In this document: positions 1-7,439 of the stretch, one piece after another
Layout of the letters: every line of letters begins with the position of its first letter
How positions within the stretch are numbered: the first letter of the stretch is position 1
DNA from: Alphaproteobacteria bacterium
GTDB lineage: Bacteria > Pseudomonadota > Alphaproteobacteria > Micropepsales > Micropepsaceae
NCBI GenBank assembly: GCA_003131925.1
Contig: PKWC01000024.1
Location: 1 to 19,299, forward strand
Direction of reading: 5' to 3'
Length of the DNA: 19,299 nt
The notes under the pieces: model-generated
What the model saw: the letters and a program-made list of their open reading frames with translations, nothing else
What the model was told of the DNA's origin: nothing
Database searches by the model: none
Made by a program: the position numbers and the translations under genes

Positions 1-266
1 CGATGGTCACCGCGGATGAAGTTGCGGAGCAATTGGGTGAAGTCCTGAATCTCGACGTGAAAGCCTTTGCAATCCCGCGTGCGGGATGGGCGGAAGCGTT
101 CGAGCAATTCGGCATCCCGAAGGGCCACACCGGACCCGCCGAAGAAATGTTTGAGGCCGTGAATGCAGGATGGATGGCCCTCGGAGTCGAGGGTACGGAG
201 CACGTAGCGGGTACGACGTCCGCACGCGACGTCTTCGCGGCGGCCCAGAAGGCCATGACGGCGTGA
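1..266 (+). CDS. NmrA-like NAD(P)-binding protein, C-terminal part (5' end outside window)
   Basis: The reading frame is open from the window edge to a TGA at 264-266, giving the last 87 residues or so. The tail resembles the C-terminal substrate-side lobe of NmrA-family atypical short-chain dehydrogenases: a helix rich in Glu/Leu, an AFAIPR-type strand, then a helix with WAEAFEQFG, a GHTGPAEEMFEAVNAGW stretch, and a final helix ending in FAAAQKA. That family has an N-terminal Rossmann fold binding NAD(P)(H) and acts as redox sensors, quinone or azo reductases, or regulators. The Rossmann motif lies outside the window, so cofactor use cannot be judged. An internal ATG at position 3 is not taken as the start because family members are about 280-300 residues. 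It is probably the last core gene before the accessory mosaic begins. Confidence 0.6.
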   Translation, partial: MVTADEVAEQLGEVLNLDVKAFAIPRAGWAEAFEQFGIPKGHTGPAEEMFEAVNAGWMALGVEGTEHVAGTTSARDVFAAAQKAMTA

Positions 267-340
267 ACCGCGACGTTCAGACCAATGACGATCGAGATCG
301 AACATGAAGGTTCTTGTTTGGGTGCAACGGGCGGAACCGA

Positions 341-505
341 ACGGAGCTCAATGAACTATGCGCGCCGATCCACAATCGCATGCCGGTTATTTTGGCGCCG
401 GATGATTGGAATGGGTGGCTCGGGACGCCGGATAATCGCAAGGGGCTGCTGCAATCGTTTCCGGCTGAGCGGATGGAGTGTTGGCCGGTTGGGAAGGCTG
501 TGGGC
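341..505 (+). pseudogene. SRAP/YedK relic, 3' fragment only
   Basis: Translated in the frame starting at 314, this segment matches about residues 161-220 of the two intact SRAP proteins in this window. It includes the CAPIHNRMPVIL block carrying the catalytic His and the FPAERMECWPVGKAVG block. Everything upstream is missing, including Cys2, the Asn and the Glu of the active site, so it cannot be functional. At 505 the similarity stops and runs straight into a different repeat (508-607). The flanking sequence 267-340 shows no coding signal I recognise. It has diverged slightly from both intact copies, so it is probably an older duplicate rather than a fresh break. Confidence 0.85.
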
Positions 506-507
506 CT

Positions 508-607
508 AATCCACGACCGATCCACGCTTCCAAAGCCGCCCTTTCAGTCAGCGTGGTCTCGCCTTCGAGCCTAGCCGCCACCTTCACCGGATCGAATCCA
601 AGCCCTT
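508..607 (-). repeat. Dispersed repeat copy A, relic of an unknown minus-strand gene
   Basis: About 100 bp here align with 12434-12520 (copy B), sharing the blocks CGACCGATCCACGCTTCC, GAGCCGCCAC-like and CCGGATCG. Copy B lacks roughly 12 bp in the middle. Read on the minus strand, both give a peptide with DPxKVAARLEGE at its core, which suggests they derive from a protein-coding gene. In copy A the reading continues into EAWIGRG, while in copy B the same bases are in another frame. I do not recognise the parent gene. Copy A abuts the yedK 3' relic directly. The remaining stretch up to 760 holds nothing I can identify, although the minus frame stays open to about 695. Confidence 0.6.
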
Positions 608-760
608 CAAGGGTTTCGGGGGTCGTGCCGCGAGGCAGTTCACCATGAGCGCCGCGTCGTTCGGCCCGCCGAGTTCTAAACGTGATCGGTAGCAAGGAGC
701 GTCGTTGATGAGTCAGCGGACGCGATTCGAAACTGTAGCCTCTGACTTCGGGGCGGCTCC

Positions 761-1732
761 CTATCTCTTTCCGTCGATGATCCGCAGCGCCTGCGGAAGG
801 AGCACCAAGCCGCGGCGCAAAAAGCGCTTCCTATTTCGCTTCAGAGCGGCCTTCTCGCCCGATCTGATACTAAAGCTTTGACCAGCCAGAGAGCGCACTC
901 GTCCCGGGATTGCCAACGTCAAGTTCACGTCTTTCAATAACAGACCGGTAACTCGCGCTGCTCCAGAAATTGTCGGCCGATTGGGGGTTTTGCAATTCAG
1001 ATCAATTATCCAGCAGTCTTGTTTGACGCGATCGTCTCCGAAATCGAAGCCCCAGGCTTTTCTGAAGTCGCCCTCTCTGTTGCTATTCGGCGCCGCGGCA
1101 TTTTTCCTTACTTCCCTCAGAGTTTTCGTCTGCCGTTTTCCCAATCCCTGATCATATGCGAAAACATAAACGTGCTCAAACTGCTCTGGAGATCGACGAC
1201 AACATTCGAAAATCGATTTGGAAGTATTCGTATTCGCGGTGGGTCTGGGCCGTAACTTCCACGCCCGCTTTGCGGCAGTGAGGCTAGCCCGAGTTACCGG
1301 CGTCGTTTCCTCGGCGTTCCAGACCGTCTTGAACAGTTTCGCGCCTTTTGCAACTAACGCTTTGTCATCGGTCAGAACGTTTGCTTCAATCCAGCCCTTT
1401 AGCTCGTCGCCCTCAACGGTTAGTCCATTCATCGAAGCGTTTGATGAACCCACGATCAAAAATTCATCTCCGGCATAAAGTTTCGCGTGCAGGCGAGGAT
1501 GACTACGCACCTTAACAGCTGGCTTCAGGAGCCAAAGTTTCTCAACGACCAGCGGATTGCATGCGAGGCTGGTTAAGTTGCAGAGAATCCGAGCTTTCGT
1601 GCCTCGGCGAATTCCAAGAGACTTGAGTGCCCCCTTACCCCAAAACGGTACTGCTATCGAAATATCTGTTCGCTTCTTTCGCAAATTCCGAAACCTCGGT
1701 CCCAACTCGTGTTCTCGCAGAAGTTCAAGCAT
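761..1732 (-). CDS. PLD-superfamily phosphodiesterase/nuclease-like protein
   Basis: The protein is 323 residues. A single HKD-type motif is visible: His82, Lys84 and Asp89 in HAKLYAGD, followed by a GSSNAS turn near residue 95. This is the arrangement of the phospholipase D superfamily, which includes phospholipases and many DNA nucleases. Members with one motif per chain usually act as homodimers. There is no signal peptide or membrane segment, and the protein is basic with an Arg/Lys-rich C-terminus, which favours a nucleic-acid substrate in the cytoplasm. The ATG at 1732 is preceded on the minus strand by a GAGAGG ribosome site. Base composition is visibly lower in GC than the yedK genes, fitting acquisition. 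It lies between two yedK relics, a typical cargo position. The substrate and any defence role are inference. Confidence 0.7.
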   Translation of the reverse strand: MLELLREHELGPRFRNLRKKRTDISIAVPFWGKGALKSLGIRRGTKARILCNLTSLACNPLVVEKLWLLKPAVKVRSHPRLHAKLYAGDEFLIVGSSNASMNGLTVEGDELKGWIEANVLTDDKALVAKGAKLFKTVWNAEETTPVTRASLTAAKRAWKLRPRPTANTNTSKSIFECCRRSPEQFEHVYVFAYDQGLGKRQTKTLREVRKNAAAPNSNREGDFRKAWGFDFGDDRVKQDCWIIDLNCKTPNRPTISGAARVTGLLLKDVNLTLAIPGRVRSLAGQSFSIRSGEKAALKRNRKRFLRRGLVLLPQALRIIDGKR

Positions 1733-2084
1733 GTTGCCTCTCTGGACGCAGTGGATTCAAGCTGTCGCATCTGGCGCGATCTCGATATTTGCGGCGTTTA
1801 TCGCCGATCGCCAGTGGCAGATGGCCCATGAAATAGCGCAAAAAGGCAGAAGAAAGGCCGGTCGTCTACGCATTAGCGCCGCGGCAAGCAGGCGCTCGCA
1901 GCGTCGAAGAAGCATTGTGGCCACATTCGTGGCGCGCGGCGCTCGATCGGTCATTCGGAAACCGGAAATTTGCACACCACAAGCATCTTCCGAGTGTGGA
2001 CTTCGGACCCGAGAAACGAATGCGATCCAGACGAACGGCTCCCGCCCATGATACCCCACCTGGCGGTCGCAACGGATGTCTATA
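1731..2084 (+). pseudogene. Probable frameshifted one-TM small protein, divergent from the PLD gene
   Basis: An ATG at 1731 opens a frame beginning with WTQWIQAVASGAISIFAAFI, a good single membrane segment, followed by DRQWQMAHEIAQK. This looks like the start of small single-pass membrane proteins often found in bacterial defence and stress loci. After a run of five A near 1836-1840 the frame turns into low-complexity Arg/Ser sequence. Removing one A would give QKAEERPVVYALA and an open frame ending at a TAA near 2082. The start overlaps the start of the PLD gene on the other strand by two bases, which is unusual for two working genes. I see no convincing ribosome site. It may equally be no gene at all. 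Confidence 0.3.
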
Positions 2085-2115
2085 ATCTCTAGCGATTATA
2101 GGTCAGTTAACGCCC

Positions 2116-2140
2116 GATCTCCTCGTGCTAGGATGACGCC
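2116..2140 (+). promoter_or_regulatory. Conserved yedK upstream block, relic copy
   Basis: The 25 bp before the ATG match the blocks upstream of both intact yedK copies (GATCTCCT, then GCTAGGAT). A -10-like TAGGAT at 2129-2134 lies 6 bp before the start codon. It has no Shine-Dalgarno sequence. The match further upstream is lost here. Confidence 0.4.
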
Positions 2141-2358
2141 ATGTGCGGACGCTTCACCAACCAGTACACTTGGCGCGAACTCGTCGATCTATATCGCATC
2201 ACCGAGCCCTACATCCGCCCATCTCCAATCTCGAACCGCGCTTCAACTTCGCGCCCATGCAGCGCGGCGTCGTGGTGCGGCTGGAGAAGGAAGGCCGGCG
2301 CGAACCCGTGATGATGCGCTGGGGGCTCGTGCCGAGATGGTCGAAGGACGACAAGAAG
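2141..2358 (+). pseudogene. SRAP/YedK relic, 5' fragment with frameshift
   Basis: The fragment starts with MCGRFTNQYTWRELVDLY, the canonical SRAP N-terminus including the Cys2 nucleophile. Compared with the intact copies, one base is missing near 2217, just after the EPYI codons. After that the frame shifts to the one that encodes NLEPRFNFAPMQRGVVVRL and MRWGLVP. Similarity ends after the WSKDDK codons at about 2358, before the conserved Asn, Glu and His. The gene is therefore broken twice, by a frameshift and by truncation. The corresponding 3' part is not downstream of it. The only 3' relic in the window is upstream at 341-505. Confidence 0.88.
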
Positions 2359-2693
2359 GCCCATTCCTCGCTGATGCTGCCGATGTCGTCGGCGCCGGCC
2401 GTCGGTGTTCCAATTTCGCTCGTCATCTCTTTTGCTCCGTGAGCGCATACTCCGGCAGATGGTTCGACTTCACCAAGATGGTTCCGATCTCTGCTTGTCG
2501 AGAATCCGCGTCGAGTTCGAGGCAATCGCCCTCGCGGCTCCCGCGACCGTCTTGACCACCGACCGCGCACGTGGAACAATTAGGGAACAATTTGGGCCGG
2601 GAGCCTACCATCCGCAATCCGACGACGTGATGTCACGCGGAGCGGAAGAAACCGCAGCCCCAAGGTTTGTCCCTCAGCTATCGGGTAATCTTG
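2359..2693. other. Junction region without an identifiable gene
   Basis: Between the end of the yedK relic and the next gene, no frame carries a recognisable protein. The minus strand has two short open stretches, one with LELDADSRQAEIGTILVKS and one with EMTSEIGTPTAGADDIGS, that read like coding sequence in different frames. They could be pieces of a decayed gene. No repeat or terminator was seen. Confidence 0.3.
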
Positions 2694-4154
2694 ATGTCGG
2701 ATGAAGTCTTACCCAGCGACGATAAAACTGCGCATTCGACTGACGCAAATGAGGCATCTTCAGACCTGGCCACGCTGAAGGCTCTTGTTGCTGAAGCAAA
2801 GGGGTATAAGGCAAATTTCGACAGCCAAGTTTTGGAGGCTGTTAATTCCGTGGGCAATTTAGCAACGACTGCTAAATCCCACCTGTCTGACATCGATGCA
2901 TCGAAGACAACCATTGCCACGATAAAAGGGGCGGTGGAGGAGATGCAGCGATCTGCAAGCTCCGACGCCAGCACGATCGCGCAATCGAAGTTGGATATCG
3001 ACAAACTGAAATCAGAAGGCGAAATACTATCGACGAAGGTTAGCGATGAGTACGGCGACATAACTAAAGAGATCGCGTTATTACAAGAACAACATGCTGC
3101 GCTCAAAACCATTTTGGGCGATCTGGATACGATAAAATCGGTAGCAAAGAAAAATAGCGATGACGTAACACACGACGTTAATGCCATCGCAGAGTCAAAG
3201 ACGACGTTTGAAACTCTAGCCGCACAGTCGCAAGCGACACACGACGAATTGGAAAGGAAGCAAACGGCCGTAGGCGCGCAACTTAGCGAGATCGCGAATT
3301 CGAATGAAACAATCAAGCAATTCCATGCAGCATTGCTTGACGACACGCCCGACAAAAAATCTATCCGGAGCGAGATAGATGACCTTCAAACGAGAATCGG
3401 TGAGGTGCTCTCAAATGCCGAGAAACACCATGGAACGGCCGCTGCCGAATTTAGTGTGTTTAAGGAAAAAACAGCCGTCGATGTGAATGACTTTGTCACA
3501 TCGGAGAGGTCCCGTTTCGATGACTTGTATACAAAACTGCAAGGTCAAATCCTCTCACTGTTGCCAAGTGCTGGGTCAGCAGGTCTTGCGTCAACATACT
3601 ACGACGCGAAATCCAAATATGCGTTTACGGCGTTTCATAGACCATTTGAAGCAGACGGCAATATAAAACAAACGCCTACGATTCGCAAATTCTTCGGTCA
3701 CGATCCAACCAGTTTGATTGCGACCTTGTTCTTCTACGGATTGTTTCTCGGGCCAGTGGCTGTAATCATTTGGCTGTTTTCCGATATTTTGGCGAAGATG
3801 GCAGGACCTCACCCGGTGGCATTCAGCAATCAGTATCTCGTATTCAAAGCCCTTATTGCTTTGCCCCTCGGAACCATGAGTATTTTTGGATATTCGTCAT
3901 TGCGGCTCTATAGACGCCTCTATGAAGAATATAATTACAAGCAGCGCGTCATGGAACTGTACCAGAGCTTTTCGAAAGAAATTGAGACTAAAGGCGATGA
4001 CGATCAGAAGAAGGCGCTACTTGCTATCATGCTCAAAGCAGTGGCTGATAAGCCGAGCCTTAATATGCACAAATACGATGGCATAGGTGACGGCGGCTGG
4101 AAGATCGATATAGGGGCGCTGCTGAGTCGATTTGTCGGCGGGACAAAGCCTTAG
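2694..4154 (+). CDS. Long coiled-coil protein with two C-terminal membrane segments
   Basis: The protein has 486 residues from the ATG at 2694. A TTG nine codons upstream is possible, but it has no better ribosome site, and neither start has a strong one. Residues about 20-285 are rich in Ala, Ser, Lys, Glu and Asp with heptad-like spacing and almost no aromatics, so a long cytoplasmic coiled coil is likely. A conserved-looking hinge, LLPSAGSAGLAS, follows near residue 290. Two membrane segments lie at about 340-366 and 381-402, and a charged helical tail closes the protein. I recall similar tails in other bacterial membrane-tethered coiled-coil proteins but cannot name a function. GC content is clearly lower than in the flanking yedK sequences, a sign of horizontal origin. 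It sits between a yedK relic and an intact yedK. Confidence 0.75.
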   Translation: MSDEVLPSDDKTAHSTDANEASSDLATLKALVAEAKGYKANFDSQVLEAVNSVGNLATTAKSHLSDIDASKTTIATIKGAVEEMQRSASSDASTIAQSKLDIDKLKSEGEILSTKVSDEYGDITKEIALLQEQHAALKTILGDLDTIKSVAKKNSDDVTHDVNAIAESKTTFETLAAQSQATHDELERKQTAVGAQLSEIANSNETIKQFHAALLDDTPDKKSIRSEIDDLQTRIGEVLSNAEKHHGTAAAEFSVFKEKTAVDVNDFVTSERSRFDDLYTKLQGQILSLLPSAGSAGLASTYYDAKSKYAFTAFHRPFEADGNIKQTPTIRKFFGHDPTSLIATLFFYGLFLGPVAVIIWLFSDILAKMAGPHPVAFSNQYLVFKALIALPLGTMSIFGYSSLRLYRRLYEEYNYKQRVMELYQSFSKEIETKGDDDQKKALLAIMLKAVADKPSLNMHKYDGIGDGGWKIDIGALLSRFVGGTKP

Positions 4155-4285
4155 CCGATTTCACCACATCGGTCGAAGTAGTTGGAATCCCGCGGCGTTG
4201 CGAAGACCGGAAACGCTGCGGCACTAATGATGAGCGATGTCGCGCACAATCTAAACGCAAATTGGATCAAGGCTCGCTCCCCCTT

Positions 4286-4546
4286 CTATTCTTCGTCAGG
4301 CGCAACAATGACAGCAACCGCTCGCCGCCCGAGCACTGTGAACATCGCGGCCCTTGCCCGCTCTGCGGCCTCAAGAGACGCATACACGTAGCTCTCTATC
4401 GGTTCCGTGCCTGCGCCGAAGAGGGCGAAGGTCCATTCAACCCCGCAGCACTCCACTTCGCCAATCCAAAGTTCCGTGTAGTTAGCCTTGTCGACGGGCT
4501 CGATTGCGTGGGTGATTCGCGATCTCAACATGGTCAAGCTTAGCAT
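4286..4546 (-). CDS. Small hypothetical protein
   Basis: An 86-residue minus-strand frame shows balanced protein-like composition: an aromatic middle with ELWIGEVECCGVEWTFALFG and a C-terminal helix-strand YASLEAAERARAAMF followed by RRAVAVIVAP. I do not recognise a family. The alternative ATG at 4531 (MLRSRITHA) may be the true start, as neither ATG has a clear ribosome site. It is divergent from the intact yedK at 4587, and its first codon touches the edge of the block conserved upstream of yedK, so the two may share a control region. No membrane segment or signal peptide is seen. The gap from 4155 to 4285 contains only a weak five-base stem after the preceding stop codon. Confidence 0.45.
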   Translation of the reverse strand: MLSLTMLRSRITHAIEPVDKANYTELWIGEVECCGVEWTFALFGAGTEPIESYVYASLEAAERARAAMFTVLGRRAVAVIVAPDEE

Positions 4547-4586
4547 ATCCCGTGCGTTTGGGATCTCCTCTTGCTAGGATAGCGCC
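4547..4586 (+). promoter_or_regulatory. Conserved yedK upstream block with putative -10, copy 3
   Basis: These 40 bp match 16749-16788 almost base for base, including ATCCCGTGCGTTTG and GATCTCCTCTTGCTA. The TAGGAT at 4575-4580 is a fair -10 and ends 6 bp before the ATG. No clear -35 consensus and no Shine-Dalgarno sequence are seen. If used, transcription would begin at or next to the start codon. Confidence 0.45.
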
Positions 4587-5318
4587 ATGTGCGGTCGTTT
4601 CACCAACCAATACACGTGGCGCGAACTCGTCGATCTCTATCGGATCACCGAGCCCTACATCGCGCCCATCTCCAATCTCGAACCGCGCTTCAACTTCGCG
4701 CCCATGCAGCGCGGCGTCGTGGTGCGGCTCGACAAGGAGAGCCGGCGTGAACCCGTAGTGATGCGCTGGGGTCTCGTGCCGAGCTGGTCCAAGGACGACA
4801 GGAGCGGCGCGGCGATGATCAACGCGAAGGCCGAGACGGTTGCCGAAAAGCCTGCGTATCGCGCAGCGTTCAAGGCGAGGCCGTGCCTAGTCGTCGCGGA
4901 TGGGTTCTATGAGTGGGCAAAGGCCGGGCCGAAGGAGAAGCAGCCGTATTTCATCACCACGAAGGGCAGGGCGCCGTTCGCATTCGCCGGGCTGTGGGAA
5001 TGGTGGCGGGCGAAGGAAGCGCCCAAGGATGAGCCTGGGCTTGAGACGTTCACGATCCTGACGACAGAGCCCAACGCAGTCTGCGCGCCGATCCACAATC
5101 GTATGCCGGTGATCCTCGCGGCGGATGATTGGCCACGATGGCTTGGTACAACAGATGATCGCAAATCGCTGCTACGCTCGTTTCCGGCAGAGCGGATGGA
5201 GTGTTGGGCGGTTGGGAAGGCGGTCGGCAACGTGAGGAATGAAGGACCGGAATTGATCGTAGAGGTCCAACCGGAGGGAGACGCATGGACGGCGCAGAAT
5301 ACTATAAAACACGGCTAG
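4587..5318 (+). CDS. yedK: SRAP-domain abasic-site DNA-protein crosslinking protein (YedK/HMCES family), intact copy
   Basis: The protein has 243 residues. Members of this family bind abasic sites in single-stranded DNA and form a stable thiazolidine link through Cys2, shielding the lesion during replication. All key residues are visible: Cys2 exposed once Met1 is removed, Asn79 in MINAKAET, Glu109 in GFYEW, and His170 in IHNRMPVIL. The start is fixed by the need for Cys2. Compared with the copy at 16789, the C-terminus departs after GNVRNE and is 14 residues longer, because the frame continues into the next gene and overlaps its start by 34 bp. That gene has its own strong ribosome site inside this tail. 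This suggests that foreign DNA was joined at the yedK 3' end. Despite the family's name, SOS control is not evident, since no alphaproteobacterial LexA box was found upstream. Confidence 0.95.
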   Translation: MCGRFTNQYTWRELVDLYRITEPYIAPISNLEPRFNFAPMQRGVVVRLDKESRREPVVMRWGLVPSWSKDDRSGAAMINAKAETVAEKPAYRAAFKARPCLVVADGFYEWAKAGPKEKQPYFITTKGRAPFAFAGLWEWWRAKEAPKDEPGLETFTILTTEPNAVCAPIHNRMPVILAADDWPRWLGTTDDRKSLLRSFPAERMECWAVGKAVGNVRNEGPELIVEVQPEGDAWTAQNTIKHG

Positions 5319-5695
5319 AACACACACTACAGCACACACAGCAATCCACTCGCCTGATTTATCTAATAAATGCGGCTATATTGGGAATGTTTTATTTTGT
5401 GGCCAGTGCGTTCAAATTCCAGTACCGCAATGCGACCCTTGTATTTTTGCTACTAATTCTCTCGTTCATAAATTTCATGCATGCTTGTCTGATTTTGAGG
5501 CAGAGCACGTGGTACAGCATGATTGATGAAGCCTTCGCGCGCAGCTTGGGCACCACAGCCGTTCCTAGGAAAAAGACTCGCGTACCGTGGGGAACGCACA
5601 AAATCTATTCGATAATTCACTTCGGTCTGGCCGCAGCACTCCTCGGTGCGGCGATAATCCTCTGCGTAGTCAAACGGTCATCATTGTTCGCGTAA
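5285..5695 (+). CDS. Small three-TM membrane protein of unknown function
   Basis: The protein has 136 residues with a short charged N-terminus (EYYKTRLEHTLQHTQQSTR). Hydrophobic segments lie at about 24-42, 49-68 and 107-128, and a Lys/Arg-rich loop separates the last two. The ATG at 5285 has a strong GGAGGGAG ribosome site and overlaps the 3' end of yedK by 34 bp, so translation is likely coupled to it. The layout (N-terminal amphipathic helix, TM pair, later TM) recalls small membrane effectors such as SLATT-type proteins, but no diagnostic motif was found and I do not assign it. It is AT-richer than yedK. A six-base inverted repeat, GGCGAC/GTCGCC, lies shortly after the stop but lacks a T-run. 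Confidence 0.7.
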   Translation: MDGAEYYKTRLEHTLQHTQQSTRLIYLINAAILGMFYFVASAFKFQYRNATLVFLLLILSFINFMHACLILRQSTWYSMIDEAFARSLGTTAVPRKKTRVPWGTHKIYSIIHFGLAAALLGAAIILCVVKRSSLFA

Positions 5696-5866
5696 GGGCG
5701 GCCTGCTTCGCGAACCTTGTGGCTCGGCGACCGGAGGAATAGCGTCGCCGGTGTTTCTCTCCTGCGGTCAGGACCTTCACGACTGAACACTCTGCCGAGT
5801 TTATCAAAATCAAGCTAAGCTTCATTGGGACAGGCCAACTGGTGCCTACCCGAAGGGTTCGCCACA

Positions 5867-6538
5867 ATGCCCCACGCAGCCTTCTGGTTCACTGGAACCG
5901 CTCTCTATGTTGCAACTTCATTCACTTTCACGACAGTCGTCGGCCTCATTGGAATTAAGCAAATCATTCCAAAGAGGGAGTATTATGTGTGTTTTGGATT
6001 TGCGTTGATCCTTTCCCTGGGAGCGTGGAGCACAGCGGCGCTTCAAGAACAAGCCAGTGCCGAGCAAGCGGCCCAGAACCGCGAATTCAAAAACATTCTA
6101 GCGAAATTGGCTCAGCGGCTCAACGTTCCGCTACAGGCGCCCCCGAGTAGCTTAATTAGCAAGCTTGATGAGATCGTTGAGCGCTCAAAACTCCGCGAAT
6201 GGGAGCCACTGCACCCAGATCAATCTAACGCGCTGGTTGCGAAATTAAAGCTGCTACCCGCCCAAAAGATTGGAATCGGTTGCGCTAGTCCTGAATGCAA
6301 GGAACTTGCGAATCAGATTGCAGATTCGTTTCGCCGTGCGGGGTGGAATCCCATCAAACACTTTGGTGGCGGTTTAGGCATAGATGGCGTCACAAGTATC
6401 AACATTTATTCATGCAATGGAACTTCTGCCGCAATTCAGAAATCGATTGAAAGCGCAACGCAATTGAAGGTATCGCCGCACGAAGACGAAGGGTGTAGTG
6501 ATTTTGATTTCTTAGTCGTCGGGGAGAAGCCGTTTTAA
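5867..6538 (+). CDS. Two-TM protein with soluble C-terminal domain
   Basis: From the ATG at 5867, preceded by GAAGGG, the protein has 223 residues. An upstream TTG at 5825 is less likely. Two membrane segments lie at about 6-30 and 39-58. A Gln/Glu/Ala-rich helix follows (ALQEQASAEQAAQNREF), then a globular domain from about residue 110. That domain has alternating strands and helices, including KIGIGCASPECKELANQIADS, an AGWNP turn, a Gly-rich GGGLGIDGV loop, and a final strand FDFLVVGEKP. Cysteines occur in the CASPEC and NIYSCNG stretches. I have the impression that this domain is shared by several rhizobial membrane proteins, but I know of no function for it. The gap of about 170 bp from the previous gene argues against tight coupling. 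Confidence 0.7.
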   Translation: MPHAAFWFTGTALYVATSFTFTTVVGLIGIKQIIPKREYYVCFGFALILSLGAWSTAALQEQASAEQAAQNREFKNILAKLAQRLNVPLQAPPSSLISKLDEIVERSKLREWEPLHPDQSNALVAKLKLLPAQKIGIGCASPECKELANQIADSFRRAGWNPIKHFGGGLGIDGVTSINIYSCNGTSAAIQKSIESATQLKVSPHEDEGCSDFDFLVVGEKPF

Positions 6539-6553
6539 CGGACATGTTGGGTA

Positions 6554-6679
6554 AGCCTCCCGACCGACGTCTATCACTTCAGGGGCGACGGCGGGTACCG
6601 ACGAGCCAAGCGCGGTGCGTACGTTTGTGAGGAGGAAGCGGCTCGGGCCGGGGATCGAGCGACGCGGAATAAACAATGA
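6554..6679 (+). pseudogene. 3' relic of a small secreted protein with a GAYVCE-type motif
   Basis: In the frame ending at the TGA at 6677-6679 the peptide TDVYHFRGDGGYRRAKRGAY continues with VCEEEAARAGDRATRNKQ. This closely resembles the C-terminal ends of small secreted rhizobial proteins, in which a VYH...G...TKRGAYMCE...A.AAG.R..KNE pattern recurs. No start codon or signal peptide is available in frame, since the preceding gene ends at 6538. Only the last 40 residues or so survive. No other feature was seen in 6539-6755. Confidence 0.4.
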
Positions 6680-6755
6680 GCGCCAGATGGCAGCCCTTGC
6701 CGCTCGTCCCCCACTGGCTTAGGCTCGCGCCAGTTTAGTTGATCGGGAGGGGCTC

Positions 6756-7136
6756 ATGTTTCGATTTGTGATGGCGGCAGCTGCGGCCATTTGTCTGCTA
6801 TCAGGCTGCGCGTCGTCGGGCACGAAAGTGGACCCGGCCAAGGTGCAGGCGTTTCAGCGCGGAAAAACGAGCTACGCTGAAGTGACCGGTGCATTGGGCG
6901 CGCCGCAAGCCGATGCGTTGGCTGACGACGGAACGAGGATTGTTACCTATTCGTACGCGCATGCGCAGGCACGTGCCGTTGATTTCATTCCTTACGTCGG
7001 CCTGTTCGCTGGTGGCGCGGACGCGAAGGTCACAGGATACACATTTACGTTCGACAAGGATGGCATTCTTGTTAGCTACGCAAGCGTCTCGGGCCAGAAC
7101 TCTGTAAACACGGGGTTGTTCAACAGCGGTCACTAA
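6756..7136 (+). CDS. BamE/SmpA-like outer-membrane lipoprotein
   Basis: The protein has 126 residues. A type II signal peptide of hydrophobic Ala-rich sequence ends in the lipobox LLSGC, so Cys18 would be lipidated. The mature part opens with a short linker and then KVQAFQRGKTSYAEVTGALG, the typical first helix of the SmpA/OmlA/BamE fold, in which a small domain packs a helical hairpin on a three-stranded sheet. Strands follow (TRIVTYSYAHAQ; VTGYTFTFDKDGILVSY), and the last has the usual aromatic-Asp-Gly turn. A hydrophobic FIPYVGLFAGG insert is not part of the core fold. The ATG follows a good GGGAGGGG ribosome site. BamE itself belongs to the barrel-assembly machine, but this is probably a paralogue of unknown role. 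Confidence 0.75.
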   Translation: MFRFVMAAAAAICLLSGCASSGTKVDPAKVQAFQRGKTSYAEVTGALGAPQADALADDGTRIVTYSYAHAQARAVDFIPYVGLFAGGADAKVTGYTFTFDKDGILVSYASVSGQNSVNTGLFNSGH

Positions 7137-7439
7137 TGATCTGGTTCGCTGCAAAACCTTTCGTTTGATCGCCGCCCAGTTCGGCTACCTAGCGTTCCAG
7201 ATTTCTTGACAGCGAAAAGTGAACTTGCTACATATAATTACTCATCATCCGGTAGCGATCTCTGTAACCGTGACAAGCCCTTAGCTACAGTTTTTGGAAT
7301 TACGCTCGTAGAGCGTGCTTTCGGTAACCTGCGTTGCTCGGCGCCTCGGGTATTTGAAATTCCAAGCGGACTGACGGGCTTGCCAAAATACAGGCTCTCG
7401 GCAACCAGGCCGATCACATCAATTTACAGAGGTCCAAAA
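7137..7439. other. Intergenic stretch, no recognisable gene
   Basis: The plus strand is open from 7206 in the frame of the next gene, but the peptide matches nothing I recognise and looks out of character until about 7440. A TTGACA at 7206-7211 and a TATAAT at 7233-7238 stand out, but their 21-bp spacing is too long for an ordinary sigma-70 promoter. No repeat or RNA gene was seen. Confidence 0.3.

Noticed and set aside
2678..3355. Long minus-strand open frame (225 codons) opposite the coiled-coil gene
   Set aside because: It is the antisense of a low-complexity Ala/Ser/Lys/Glu coding region. Its peptide is Ser/Ala/Phe-rich with no domain-like pattern.
7206..7238. TTGACA and TATAAT as a sigma-70 promoter
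   Set aside because: The spacing is 21 bp, too long for a standard promoter. It may be chance.
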